From: Salminus brasiliensis
Taxonomy: Eukaryota; Chordata; Actinopteri; Characiformes; Bryconidae
Direction: 5' to 3'
Assembly (NCBI RefSeq): GCF_030463535.1
Contig: NC_132881.1
Coordinates: forward strand, 8,358,026-8,422,025
Length of the DNA stretch: 64,000 nt
The position numbers and the translations under genes were made by a program. Each line of letters starts with the position of its first letter. Position 1 is the first letter of the stretch. The notes beneath the pieces are model-generated. The model made no database searches. It saw only the letters and a list, made by a program, of their open reading frames with translations, and had not been told where the DNA came from. Below are positions 34,561-46,509 of the stretch, in pieces.

Positions 34561-34718
34561 TATGTCAGAGAAAGAGGAGGAGAACCTCTTGGCCTTTTCC
34601 AGCTTCAGTCCTGGCGTGTTCACGGCTCTCAGGGGAGCAAACTGAGCGCCTACATAGCTGGAAACAGTCGGGCATGCCTCTCCCATTGGACGGCGTTTAC
34701 ACTGCAGGAGAGGTTCTC

Positions 34719-34895
34719 GCTTTAATTAATAAATTAATTAATAAATAAATAAATAAATAAATAAATAACCAGCTCTGTCCCCACGTGTGCACGTGTGGCC
34801 AAATAAATAAATAAATAAATTAATAAATAAATAAATAAATATATAACCAGCTCTGTCCCCACGTGTGGCCAAATAAATAAATAAATAAATAAATA
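34719..34895. repeat. AAAT array with embedded duplicated 20-mer
   Basis: Long (AAAT)n runs separated by two copies of 'ccagctctgtccccacgtgt' (plus GGCC), so both the simple repeat and the spacer were duplicated together. Confidence 0.85.
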
Positions 34896-34899
34896 ATTA

Positions 34900-37400
34900 T
34901 TTTTAATATGAACAATATTATAATTTTTTTTTGTTGTATACAGTTTATTTATACAGTTATAAATACAGTTATACAGTATAGTTATAAAGAAATATATAGT
35001 TATAGTTATTTATAAAGAAATACCAAGGGCTCAGATTTGTATATGCTTGTAAGGGCTGTGGCCTTATAACTTTGGGGCTTGGTGCAGAAATGAACCTGCA
35101 AGAAGTAGTGTACAAACCAGGGAGCCTTGGGCGCGACACAATATGCTGCCTCACACACATAACACACATAAGTGTCAAAATTCAGAATTTGTTAACCGCC
35201 CTGCTGTATAATAATAGTAATAGTGCTCTATGAAGTGATCTAGATTCTCACATTTAGGGGATAGTGAACACAGGGCACAGTTTGGAACACAGCTTTTTTT
35301 TTTTTTTCAACAACCATGGGGCAGCCAAGGCCTTCCTTTAATCAGCTGGCTAGTCCTCTGGAAATGTAAATATTTGATGGCCACAAATCCTTTTGTTTCC
35401 TCGGGCTACATCCACTCTACTCTCTTTCCATCCAGAACTACGGACTCTGCGCCTGTGTCATTCTAACACGGCTAACTAAAGCAACCGTCTGAAAGATGAT
35501 GTAGGGGGTCATGAAATTGCCCAGTTAATAAGTTTATGTCCTTCCCCCTCCTCGCAGTCACAAATCGTGTTGTCCAGTGTCCAAATAAATAGAAGATTGC
35601 CTTGTGGCAAATATGCACATGTAACAAATACCATCAAATTCCTGGAAGCAAACATCACACAGTCTTGAAAAATACAACAGTAATAAAAGATGTGAAAATA
35701 ATACTAATAATCTTGAACACACCTCAAAATCCACAATGGACTACCTCGAGAGGCCAGGCAAGGCCCGCACAGTACCCACCCAAATCTTTATCCAAATCTG
35801 TGGATAAAGCAGTGCATGCAAGATGGCCCAAGAGTCTTACAAAACTGGGTACAAATACCCCAATCAAGAATGGCAGGACTCCTAGCTCATTACAAAAAGT
35901 CTTTACAAGCTGTGATACTTGCCAAAGGGGGTGTAATGGCCATGCATGGTGCCCAGATGTTTGCTTCGGGCCTTTTTCTTATTTAGCAACACATGAGCTG
36001 CAAAGCACTGTTTATTAATAGAGGTCATAAACGGAGATGTTCATTCTATCTGATACTAGGGTGATTAACGTAATGCCAATACTGATACTCAAGTCTCCTC
36101 AGGCAAACAGGCAAAATATTTGTGATTTCTATAGTGCAATGTAATTACCATAAAGTATGTGTTCATATAAATATATATATTCATATTAGAGGTTTTAAAA
36201 AGCATGTATCAATTCACAAAGCGACATCATCCTCTATCTGCCCATTCTTATTCTGTAGGTCCTGTTTAGTCCTTCTGAAGCGTGGGGGTCAAGTTTTTTC
36301 TCACGATCTATATGCCCATATGCACGTACACTTAAAGGTCCATTGTAGGACTGAAGAGAATTGAAGAGTAATTGCCTTTTCCTCCTTGCCAGCTGGCTCT
36401 GCTTGGCCAGTACACATCATAAAAGTCTTGGTCTCATATATCAGTTATTGTGGAACGGGTTTGACTTTGCACAGTTTCAACTTTCAGAACTCTGATCTCA
36501 CAGTGCCTACAGCACCTACGGCTATAACACGGATGATGTTTCTGTGGTTGAGCCAGAGAAAACAGCCTGAATTGTCAGTCATGTGATTTCCAGTGACTGA
36601 GGTTGTGCTTTAGAAAAAATAGTTTGCCCCTCAAGGGTAAACTCCAACAATGACCTTGCTTTATCTTTTTGCCAGGCGGTGCCAGTATTTGTCTTGAAAC
36701 ATCTTGCTATTTAACAGAATAAAGGTCAACAACCATTTGCTCACTGGCTCATTTCATCTGTGTGTTCTATGAGTAATAAACTTTGGCATGTTGTGTTACT
36801 TCATACTCTCCTACCTGTCATAGACTCTGCCCTAGGAGACTTTACTCAGCCACTCTTGATTAATGACATAAACATACAGCATAAAACACATACAGTCACA
36901 AAAGATAAGTATCCTTGGTAAAATGACATATTTATGAATCTTTGTTTTTTGGTTACATAAAATACATCATTTTGAATGTTTCCTGTTGCGAGTCACTCTA
37001 AGGAATGGATACTCTTTTCAAAGACAAAAATAATGCAACGACAATTTAAGCCTGTATCAATCCTGTACCGTTCAAGCCTATCACATTCAAAACTGTTATG
37101 AGGTTGAAGGTTTGGTAGTAAAATGGCTAATGCTTTTCTATGCTAGCAAATGCTATTGTAAAAAATGATGTTTTTCACATCCGATGTTTCTGTACTTTGC
37201 ATTAAGCCAGATAAAACTGATATCTAAAAATAGTTTTATATACTAGTTTCACAAAAATTTGTGAAAATTGTGAAAAAAGTACATTTTTGTTCATGATTTG
37301 ATTAAAAAAGATCAAATATTCATACATTAAATGTAAAGTGACCTCAAATTATTAGAATATTTCATAAGATCAAATTATACAAAAATGTTCCATTTCTAAA
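34900..37400. other. Intergenic stretch, no gene recognised
   Basis: AT-rich. The frame at 35602-36018 is open but has no flanking splice sites or conserved motif, and I do not call it. Confidence 0.45.
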
Positions 37401-37424
37401 AAGTATGTTCATCAACACACAACA

Positions 37425-37860
37425 TTGGACTTTGGACTATGAATTACTGCATCAGTGCAACGTGCCATGGAGGCAACCAGCTTGTGGCACTGCTGAGATG
37501 TAATTGAGGCCCAGGATACTCTGAAAGTGGCCTTCAGCTTATCTGTATTGCTGGATAGCGTGTTTCTCATCTTCGTCCTGGCAATACCCTGTAGATTCTC
37601 TACGGGGTTCAGGTCTGGAGAGTTTGCTGTATTGTACCTCCTCCTGGGCAGGTGCTAAGTCCTGCTGGAAAAGAAAAACGGCATGCTGCATTGACTTTGG
37701 ACTTAATAATACACAGTGGACCAACACCAGCAGATGACATGGCACCCCAAACTGGACTTGGATTCTGTGCCTTTCCACTTATCCTCCAGACTCTTAGACC
37801 TCTAGCCCCTCAGACTATCAAAATGTGCTCAAGTCTAGGTTTGACCCACCGCTGACATGT
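37425..37860 (-). pseudogene. Decayed Tc1 transposase
   Basis: On the minus strand the order of pieces matches a fish Tc1 transposase: a tryptophan-rich block, V-x-W-G-A-M-S-like remnant, then F-Q-Q-D-L-A-P-A around the second catalytic Asp, then the N-L/M-R-D-T-like tail. Internal deletions remove the region between the F-Q-Q-D block and the tail, and frames are broken. The left flank 'gacctcaaattattagaat' may be part of the terminal repeat. Confidence 0.75.
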
Positions 37861-39454
37861 ACACTTGAGAAGAGGCTACAGAACAGCAGTGCAAGCTTGC
37901 ACTTGGTGTGCAATTAGGTGAGTTTATGAGGTGAGTTCCTGTCCTCTGACGCACTGGTTGCTCCTGTGCTTCAGGCTGCTCTTTCTGCCTTCAAGTGTAC
38001 AGAGCTTCTCCTACCTGTATTACCTGTAGAAACCCTTGAAAACACTGTTCCAAACTAATTATTGGGCTCCCAAGTGTATGTTGGCTTCATCATTGGAAGG
38101 TTGCTGGTTCCATCCCCCAGCCATCCATAACTGGGAGTCCCAGAGATCATAATCCTTTGCCTTTTCAGCTGTACAGTTATGTGTTAGCAGCAGGTTAATG
38201 TGCCAGGCTAGTCTTGACTCTCCCAGCACTTTTGATATCTTGTGATAAGGGGAGTCTTAAACAGAGTATGGGAATCTGAAATGATCAAAATGTACTATTC
38301 TATAGTATGGGTCCATGTAAGGAAGGTATACTAACAAAACCAAAGCCCCTGGTTATTCAACAAGAAGAGACATGTCAAATGACTTTTAGAAAAAGGAGCA
38401 TCATCACCCCAGCACTTCCTTCCTGTACCTCTCCTAGCTCCAGTTCCTGTCCTGATTAGTCATCTTATAGCACACAGATACGCTAGCATTACAGAGCTGG
38501 ACTTTCCTTTTCTATTGTTTCTACATTTAGTTCTTCCATGTATTATCCTGCTTGTTCCTGTTTGCTTGTGGATTTACCTTCTGTAACTCTGTCAGACTGT
38601 GCTGCAATCAGGTCAATCTGTGGTTCATTTTGACCATAAAGCACTAGTACTGGCATTCTATTATTATTTTTATTTTTATATTAATTCATTTATTTATTTA
38701 CTGTCTATAACCATGCCTGAGTTGTGGAAAATCAAATATGAGTTTCTTGGGTGAAAATCTATTTAAATAAGAGTATGTTACTTAACATTAACAATGTCAA
38801 ATATTTAATGAACTCATTTTCATAAAAAAGATCTGAGAGGTCTGAAGATCTTTTGCTATAACGTTGCCTGACAACTACAGCAGCTGTTCATGAATTTCAG
38901 TGCTTGGCCAAAAAATTAATTAAATTGATTTTATTTACTTTTACTGTTGTTTTATTATGATTTTATTCTATATTTTGTATGATCACTCCATTATACTATA
39001 TTGTTGTTCACTGCTTTTAACAACTAATTATAATAACTGCATTTATTGTAGGCTACATCAGAAAAGTCAGCAAGTTTTTACTTTTGGAGCCTCCCATCAA
39101 ATTCGCCCCTTGCAAATGCAGACTATATATATTTTGTTGTCTTAATTGGGTATTCCAAATAGGCATGTGAAGAATTCCATTATAATAAGCTGATTCAAGT
39201 CAAAGATCTGGAGAATGATAATAATAATAAAAACTCAAAATTGGTGAGTAATATGTGGGAAACTTAATGTATTTGGGTAAAAACAACTTGCAGGATTACA
39301 GTGTATGATATGTTTCATGTACCATTTCATACGACCCTATCTGGTAAAAGACTGAAGCATTCCCCTTAGTCACAGATTTTAATGAGAGTACCATACCGTT
39401 TTTTAGATGGGAAGCACCTCATGAACTTGGCTTGAGACCTGATCACACGCTCAC

Positions 39455-39727
39455 AAGGTAAAGGTGAACGTATTTGTCACTGTACAGCAAAATGTGTCCT
39501 CCGCATTTAACCCATCTGGTAGTGAACACACACTCACACGTGTTAGGGGCAGTGAGTACACACACACACCCAGAGCGGTGGGCAGCCAACTCCAGCGCCC
39601 GGGGAGCAGAGAGGGTAAAGGGCCTTGCTCAAGGGCCCAACAGTGGCAGCTTGCCGAGCCCGGGAATCGAACCCACAACCCTGTTATCGATATCCCAGCG
39701 CTCTAATCGCTGAGCCGCCACTGCCCC
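39455..39727 (-). mobile_element. tRNA-derived SINE (family B), copy 3
   Basis: Near full length; B box 'gggttcgattcccggg' and A-box region on the minus strand. Very similar to 4677-4945, so activity may be recent. Confidence 0.82.
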
Positions 39728-40639
39728 AAGTGGGTGCCATCAGTGTTGAAATGGCTCTCTATAAATGTCCTTGTTAACATGTGGTTTCTATTATTTGAAA
39801 ATGTAGAACTAATAACTGTAGAAAAGAAAACAAGCCGCATTTAATATGATTTGATGTGCAGATGACATTATTTGGTATTTGGTGCAGACACACAGGATGG
39901 TGTAATGTAAATTTATGCAAGCTTTTGTTTGTCTTTCTTCGAATCATGGCTTTAAAAAGACTGAATGTAATCAGAGTATGTGACTTTATCATAGTAATCC
40001 TTTGGATTACATTACAATTACATTTCAAAGGCAATCATTTATCTGTAATGGAATACATTTTGAAAGTAACACTCCTAACTCTCATTGTTGCTATGGTGTT
40101 GCTAAGTAGTTTCTAGGTAGTTTTCTAGTTATCCTAGGTGCAACAATAATAATCAGAATTAGGGCCTATGCTAACTATACCACTCAGTGCCGGTCAGAGG
40201 CGGGTCTCGAGGTCTAACACCTCCCCCACTGACTACTAGTCACTACTAGCAGACTCCTGCTGCCTTCACAGGTCTCTAACAACAACCACTGTACCACCCC
40301 ATAAGACTGTTCTTCTGCTCAGGTGTGCTGATATAATCAGAATAGAACTAATAATTATAGATGGTAAGAATAATGAAAGTAATGATGGTGGTGCTAACAG
40401 TAACAATAACAGCAGCAGTTAGAGCCCATGAACTTCAATGTAATCGGTAATGGAGGGAGGGCGACTAGAGCTGATAGCCATAGCTCGAGGGTGGGCAGCT
40501 GGTCTGACACGGGTAGATGGTGAGCCGACGGTCAGTCTTCCATGGGTGTCAGGCTGGACAGGTGGGCAAAAAGGTAAAAAGATGGACCATGTGAAAGTTT
40601 TTGGAATGTGGCTAGCGACTCTAAAAGAGCCAGCTAAAC

Positions 40640-41060
40640 ATGCGAGCACTCTGAAACACTGACTTTCATCCGCTCCACAAAACTAAACAAGTGTGTTTTT
40701 AGACTGAGACTTTTAAACTGAGACTGCCTGAACAATATCTGGAAGGTTAATAAAGAATTGGGGGACCTTAGAAGACTCTCCCCTCCTGCTAAGGCCTTCT
40801 GAATTCTGGGAACAAGTAAGAAGCCAGCACCCTGTGACCTGAGAAATCGGGATGGCTCGTAATAGGAAATGAGGTATTGCATGTACATGGGCAAGGCTGT
40901 GTAGGGCTTTATACATCAGTAGAAGAATTTTATTATTAATACAGAATTTAACCGGAAGACAATGCAGTGCTGATAGAACCGATATGATCAGGTCCAGGAT
41001 CAGTAAGGACCCTGGCAGCAGCATTTTAAACTAGTTGAAGAGTATTGAGGTTCCTGCTGG
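40640..41060 (-). mobile_element. LINE C-terminal fragment
   Basis: The minus-strand translation gives the end of a LINE reverse transcriptase: L-S-A-L-H-x-L-P-V-K-F, then L-L-L-M-Y-K-A-L-H, then S-L-K-T-H-L-F. Frameshifts are present. This is a different family from the 1.8 kb copy. Confidence 0.7.
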
Positions 41061-41074
41061 AACATCCTGACAAT

Positions 41075-41210
41075 AGTGAGTTGCAATAGTCTAGCCTTGA
41101 ACTAAGTGGTGATCTATGGTATAGCTAAGTGGTTGGTCGGTGGTTGCAATGGCATTGCTAAGTGGTTGCTAGGTTGTTCCTGTGGTGTTGCCAAGTGGTT
41201 GATAGATGGT
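41075..41210. repeat. Minisatellite block, first copy
   Basis: Starts 'atagtgagttgcaatagtct' and continues into repeated 'ggtgttgctaagtggttg'-type units; duplicated at 41491. Confidence 0.7.
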
Positions 41211-41490
41211 TGCTATGGCATGTTTAAGTGGGTAACACAGTTGACATAGTTTCATAACCCAGAATTGTTTGTGTTGAAAAGTTGAGGGCTAAATGCCACT
41301 AATATTAATATTCTGTCTTGTTATTTATTACACTTATCCTGTTCTCATATATTGTTTGTCCATATTTCAAGCAGATGGACAATGCAGTAGAAATGCTATG
41401 CCACCATTAAGGTTGATTTGTTTTGGATTTTTTTGGCACAAAATTGTTTAGTTTTAAAGTTTGAAGAAAAGATAACAAACACATCAAAGA

Positions 41491-41625
41491 TATAGTGAGT
41501 TGCAATAGTCTAGCCTTGAAGTAAGTGGTGACTACGGTATAGCTCAGGGGTTGGTCGGTGGTTGCAATGGCATTGCTAAGTGGTTGCAAGGTTGTTCTTG
41601 TGGTGTTGCTAAGTGGTTACTATGT
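41491..41625. repeat. Minisatellite block, second copy
   Basis: Direct duplicate of 41075-41210 starting with the same 20 bases, 416 bp downstream, differing by a few substitutions. Confidence 0.7.
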
Positions 41626-42015
41626 AGTTTTAAAGTTTGTGATGCCTTAAGGTTTACAACTCAGCATGAGCTTTAAATGAGCTGAAGTCACTGTTGTGTC
41701 TGGATAGGTTTGGACAGTGTAATCTGGGAATAGAGCTTCAGATCTGGTTGTGGACAGTGTCAAGAGATTTGGAAACAGAGTGATCTGCAGGACTCTGGTG
41801 CCCTCTTCTGGCAGATTATGCAAAGTTCCTCACAGCTCTTATTTACAGCAACCAGATACATTCAAATGAGACGTTTTGGCAAACAGTCCACCATGAAAAA
41901 ATATCTATGATACATCTGTCCTTACAACAATCTAATGATTAAGGACAGCAGGCTGCCCTGTAGGGGTCTCAGGTGTTCAGAAATGTTCCTGATTACTACA
42001 GGATATTATTATTAT

Positions 42016-42229
42016 TATTTACATTTATCAGACGCTCTTATCCAGAGCAACATACAAGGTTATTTATAATCACAGAGGTGGGCCAATGTAGTGTTAAGAG
42101 TCTTGCCCAAGGACCCTTATTGGTGTAGCGCAGCATAGTCACCCAGACCGGGAATCGAACCCTGGTCTCCCACATGTGGTAGCTCAGTGGCAGGTAGTGG
42201 TGATATCTGTTGCACCACACCAACCACAA

Positions 42230-42232
<3 letters not shown>
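42016..42232 (-). mobile_element. tRNA-derived SINE (family A), copy 3, inserted in an ATT microsatellite
   Basis: Full SINE-A with ATT runs on both sides (about 42004-42017 and 42230-42260), so the target was probably an ATT microsatellite. Confidence 0.75.
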
Positions 42233-42260
<28 letters not shown>

Positions 42261-43194
42261 GATGATGGTGAGCAGTGGTATATTTAGTATTTACAATTAC
42301 AATTCTGAGGACACAACAAAAAGTAAAAATAAAAAGTATAAAGTATTAATAAATAAAAAGTTAAATAAGTAAAAAAGTGGTTCTCTGTCAGGCAGTTTCT
42401 GGTCTGTTACTGTATATGTATGGTGTGGTATCCCAGGTGGTTGTTGGTGTTGCTGGGTGTTTGCGCCGTTCTGCTGCTGCATTCAAGGTATTGACTTAAA
42501 TATAAAATAGTAAATAGATAGTTGAACATGTACACATCTTGGACTTTAACCCAAACAGATGGTTTTACAGTAGATTTAGTGGCCTTAAGCAAGACAGTCA
42601 TGACAGTGAGGACAGCCACGAGCCTGAGATGTTGATTCTTAATACAGGGTTTTTAAAACCTTCGTTGAAGAAGGTATTAATTGAATATAAACACATATAG
42701 TATTTCGAAGTGGTGATGTATTTCCTAATATACTGATGTGAATTTTCTTTCCCCTCTTTAGCATTCTCAAACAATTTATGGCAGCTCAGGAGGTAGTGTC
42801 ATGCTATAGCCTCAAACTGGAAGAAAGGTAGTGCAGTCCACTGGACAGAATCACTTACCCAAGTCATCCACCTGCAACGAGTGCCTGCACAAGGCCAATC
42901 CACTATATTACTTGCTAAGCTCTAAAGGACTTAGAGTTGATCCATACACCTATCTACATCTACTTGATGCCCACCTAAGTAATGTCATGTCCTTATTGTT
43001 AAAGGGGAAAAGCACACCTCTAATGGCAACACATGCAGGGTTTCTTTCAGGCAGTTCAGTGGATCTTGTGCTTTTTTTATTTAGTTTTATTTAGAACTTT
43101 GACCTAAATGAGGTTCTTTTAAACCTTAAGTGGAATCCTTCTAAGCCCTAAGCCTCTAATGCATGCAGCCTGGTAAAACAAAAAGCATCATGTT

Positions 43195-43550
43195 TTTTTG
43201 CCCAAATTGTTCTCCCCAATATTAGATGGCCAATTACTCTACCCACTCGTTAGCACCCTCCCCCTATCATATGTAATGCTGGGAGGGTGAGGACTGACAC
43301 ATGCACAATAAGCCACCATCTCTTTTCAAATCCAACCAACACGCTCAGAGGAAAGCGGGTACCCAGAGGGTACCCAGCTCTGATGGATTGGCTAGCAGGT
43401 GCCTGAGCTGGCCTGCATCACTCTGAAGGAGGGGGAGCTTTTGCTCTCCCAGGCTCAGGCTGCTGATGGCAGGAAGCATGACCTGGGATTCGAACCAGCA
43501 ATCATCGTGTGGCAAAGTGGCAGCACCTTAGTCCACTGGGGAGCCCTGAA
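43195..43550 (-). mobile_element. tRNA-derived SINE (family C)
   Basis: On the minus strand: an A-box-like 'gtggactaaggtgctgcc', then a B box 'gctggttcgaatcccaggtc', then a long conserved body ending near 'ctcccagcattac'. Distinct from families A and B. Confidence 0.75.
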
Positions 43551-43599
43551 GAAAAGGTTTTATTGAACTGGTAATAAAGTGAAAATAAGTCACAGGAAA

Positions 43600-43792
43600 C
43601 AAACACCAAGCTGTAGTCAAGAAAATATCCCTGGCATTTAACTCTGAGGGCTGTAGAAGGTCAATGTATTTTCTGAGATGCTCCGTTTGTTGAAGAGTTA
43701 GTGGGCAATCCAGCTGTGGAAGATTTCCTCCAGTATCTAATCTGTTAACATACCCACTGTTCTCCCAGTCTATATGAAGAATGTTCCTCACC
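43600..43792 (-). CDS. Exon-like coding fragment, unrecognised
   Basis: A minus-strand acceptor (TTTTTTTCCAAG) precedes an open block of about 62 codons containing I-D-W-E-N-S-G-Y, L-P-Q-L-D-C-P-L-T and P-S-E-L-N-A-R-D-I-F. Its composition is that of a globular protein rather than random AT-rich sequence. The right-hand donor is weak (TTG|GTGTTT). It could be an orphan exon, a gene relic or part of a gene whose other exons I cannot find. No family recognised. Confidence 0.35.
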
Positions 43793-45299
43793 TTGGAAAA
43801 AAATAATTAAGAAAGGAAAGTTCAGTTCATGTACACTGTCATGCATCTTTTGCCCAAAAAAGTTTTAAAGTTATTATGATTTTATTTTCATTCAACTCCC
43901 ATCCAGAGATCTCATCACCATCTCCCTATTCTATAAGAACATTAAATATACAGGATAGTGACCTGTCAGGAGGAGTAAGGAACTGAAATCCAGAATAGTC
44001 TGCTGATTTTCCCCTTTTCTGACAAACCAAGACAGCAAAGCAAACAAAACAGCAGAAAAAAAACCCAACAATTAAGTGTGGAGTTAAATCAGGCTGTTCA
44101 AATAGAAAAATCACCAACCTGTGCAGAAATCTGGCCTGCAAGACCGGAGTTCCCAACCCCTGCCCTAACTCAGAGAGGCCCACAGGAAGTCGATCTTTAA
44201 ATATAGAGACATTCAGCGAATTGCATTAGATTCAACAGGCTCTGCAGAAAACATTCAGTGGTTTTACACTTAGTCAGCTGAGCTTATGAAATCTTTCATT
44301 TAACCACATTTGATGTCATTGTTTTTAATCCAACAGACAATGAGAATGGCACAGCAAAGGCTGGAGACTCTCAGGGTTAAAGTCGTGATTCTTATGTTAC
44401 AGATTTTATGTTGTGCACACTTCTGCCTGCTATGCGCAGATATGTTTGCAAGTTCCGTTGCAATTTAAATGATGCAAGCAGGGTGTAAGATAGCTTTGAG
44501 CAGCGCTGTAAGATAGGGCCCATGCTCATCTAGTTCTGCATCAGTGTTTACTGACGGAAAGAACAGAGTGACTCAAGACACTTGCAAAAGACTTCTCATT
44601 TGATCAATTGTTGTCACAGGCAGCCCAATTTCAATGAGATAAGCAAGGTGTTTGACAAGTCCTATTATCTAAGGATCTTGTTTCTCTTTTTAACCTGGAG
44701 AGTAGGTTGAGCATGTATGAAATGCATGATAAGTCATGTCAATTCAGCAGTAGGTTTGACAATTCCCTATTTAGGTTCACAGAATCATCAAGGACACTTT
44801 TCACCCCAGCCACACACTTCCATCCAGGAGGAGATAAAGGACCATCTTTGCCAGAACTAAAGTAAGAACTAAGTAATTCTCTTTTTATGGTTGGGACTGA
44901 TATTTTATGTCTTTGATGAGGGAATTATGCGTTGTTGGAGAGGATACTATGTCTGAGGCCCACAATAAGGTGTTGCCTGAAAAACCTGATTTGATGATCG
45001 TGAAGGACCTTATGAAAGCCTTTGCATTGGCAGCATGGAGAACTAGCTGAGGGAATGACTATTGAAAAGCTCTTGGAAGATTATTGGGGGTAAGTGGAAT
45101 AATGTAATGGGGAAAAACAGCAGAGCCATCAAATGTGATGTGATGAACCAACTTCATATGAATAGTTGTGTCTTTTATAGTCTATTATAAGATATTTCTG
45201 ACTGTTCTAGGTTCTTTACTCTCCACTACTGCCTTCATCACTACACTTTTTTGCAAAATCATAATGAAGCTTATGTGTATTTTCTGCTTTTATCTTAGT

Positions 45300-45835
45300 G
45301 TATTTTGAGGTTAATGGCATCCATGGACATTTACACTGCCCGCTGCATCCGCAAAGCAACCAGCATTGTGGATGACTCCACCGACCCTTCACACAGACTG
45401 TTCTCCCTCCTGCCATCAGGAAGAAGGTACCGCAGCATCCGGTCCAACATGACCAGACTCTGCAATAGCTTCTTCCCCAAAGCCATCAGACTTCTCAACT
45501 CCAGAGACTGAACTGATGTTTTTTTTTTCTGTTCCATGCACACACACACACACACACACACTCACACATGTCTCTCTCTCACCAACCATTTACCCCAGAC
45601 AATAGTAAAAATTGCACAAATAACTTTACTACTTCACTGGACTCAATATTTATTGCACACTGCATAATTTGCACACTACCCCTAATTATTTATTATTCTC
45701 TGTCTGCACTTGTATTGTGTTGCACTTGTGTTCTGTATGCACTGTGTCTATGTTGCACCATGGTCCTGTTTCGTTTCACTGTGTACTCTGAATGTAGTTG
45801 AAATGACAATAAAACCCACTTGACTTGATTTGACT
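45300..45835 (+). mobile_element. LINE 3' end
   Basis: The translation at 45305-45511 gives the end of a fish LINE ORF2 (Y-T-A-R-C-I-R-K-A, then F-S-L-L-P-S-G-R-R-Y-R then F-F-P-K-A-I-R-L-L-N). It is followed by a CA microsatellite and a 3' end 'gaaatgacaataaaaccc'. 5'-truncated and well preserved. Confidence 0.8.
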
Positions 45836-46509
45836 CCATCCTGTGATGGGGAACATTTGTCACCGCTTCAGCTGAAACAGTGCTGGAAATATAGTGCTGC
45901 TCTCAGAAGTGTACAGGTTCAAGGGGAGGTGCTTCAGTGTGTATCTAATATTACACTAAATTATGTAAGTATTCTCTTGATGTTGGTGTAACGGGCCATC
46001 TGCATACTGAAGTGATTCCATTGTTTTGGAAAGTCACGTACTTACTAAACATAGACGCTGTGTGGGTTCTGTGTGGTAAACTGTTGCTTCTGCTTTCTGG
46101 TGGGTGTATTTCTTTTTAATAAGGCTGATCTTCTCTGGAGTATAAATGTAACATGGATTTTTTAAATATGGCATAAATTTTGCCATGTTGGGATGAAATA
46201 TGATTTTTTTTCACCTCCATAAACCCTCTGTTGAGATGAATTTCTGTTTCTGATGCTCTTTCATTTAATGCTAAAGTTGAGTATGTTTACTACTAAATAA
46301 ACAGCATAGAAAGACATTGTGAACATTTGTGGATCTTTTAGGTACACTTTAGTCAGACTAGGGTCCAGAATGGCTCGTTACTGGGGTGATGCCTCTAAAA
46401 GCACATGTTGGTAACTTTTGGAAAGGGGACACAGTTGTACCATAGTTTGAAGATACATTTTAGCTTCTTAGGGTACTTAATAATAAAAAAGTACTTCTGT
46501 GTCCTCCAG

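Noticed and set aside
34451-34748. Plus-strand frames opposite fam83h exon 1
   Set aside because: No family features and no splice donor; GC-rich promoter sequence readily stays open.
35602-36018. 138-codon plus-strand frame
   Set aside because: No conserved motif, no splice signals and repeat-like composition; insufficient support for a gene.
44337-44375. 39-bp plus-strand exon upstream of 46.5 kb
   Set aside because: The donor (CAGG|GTTAAA) is weak and its phase does not connect to the 46510 block.
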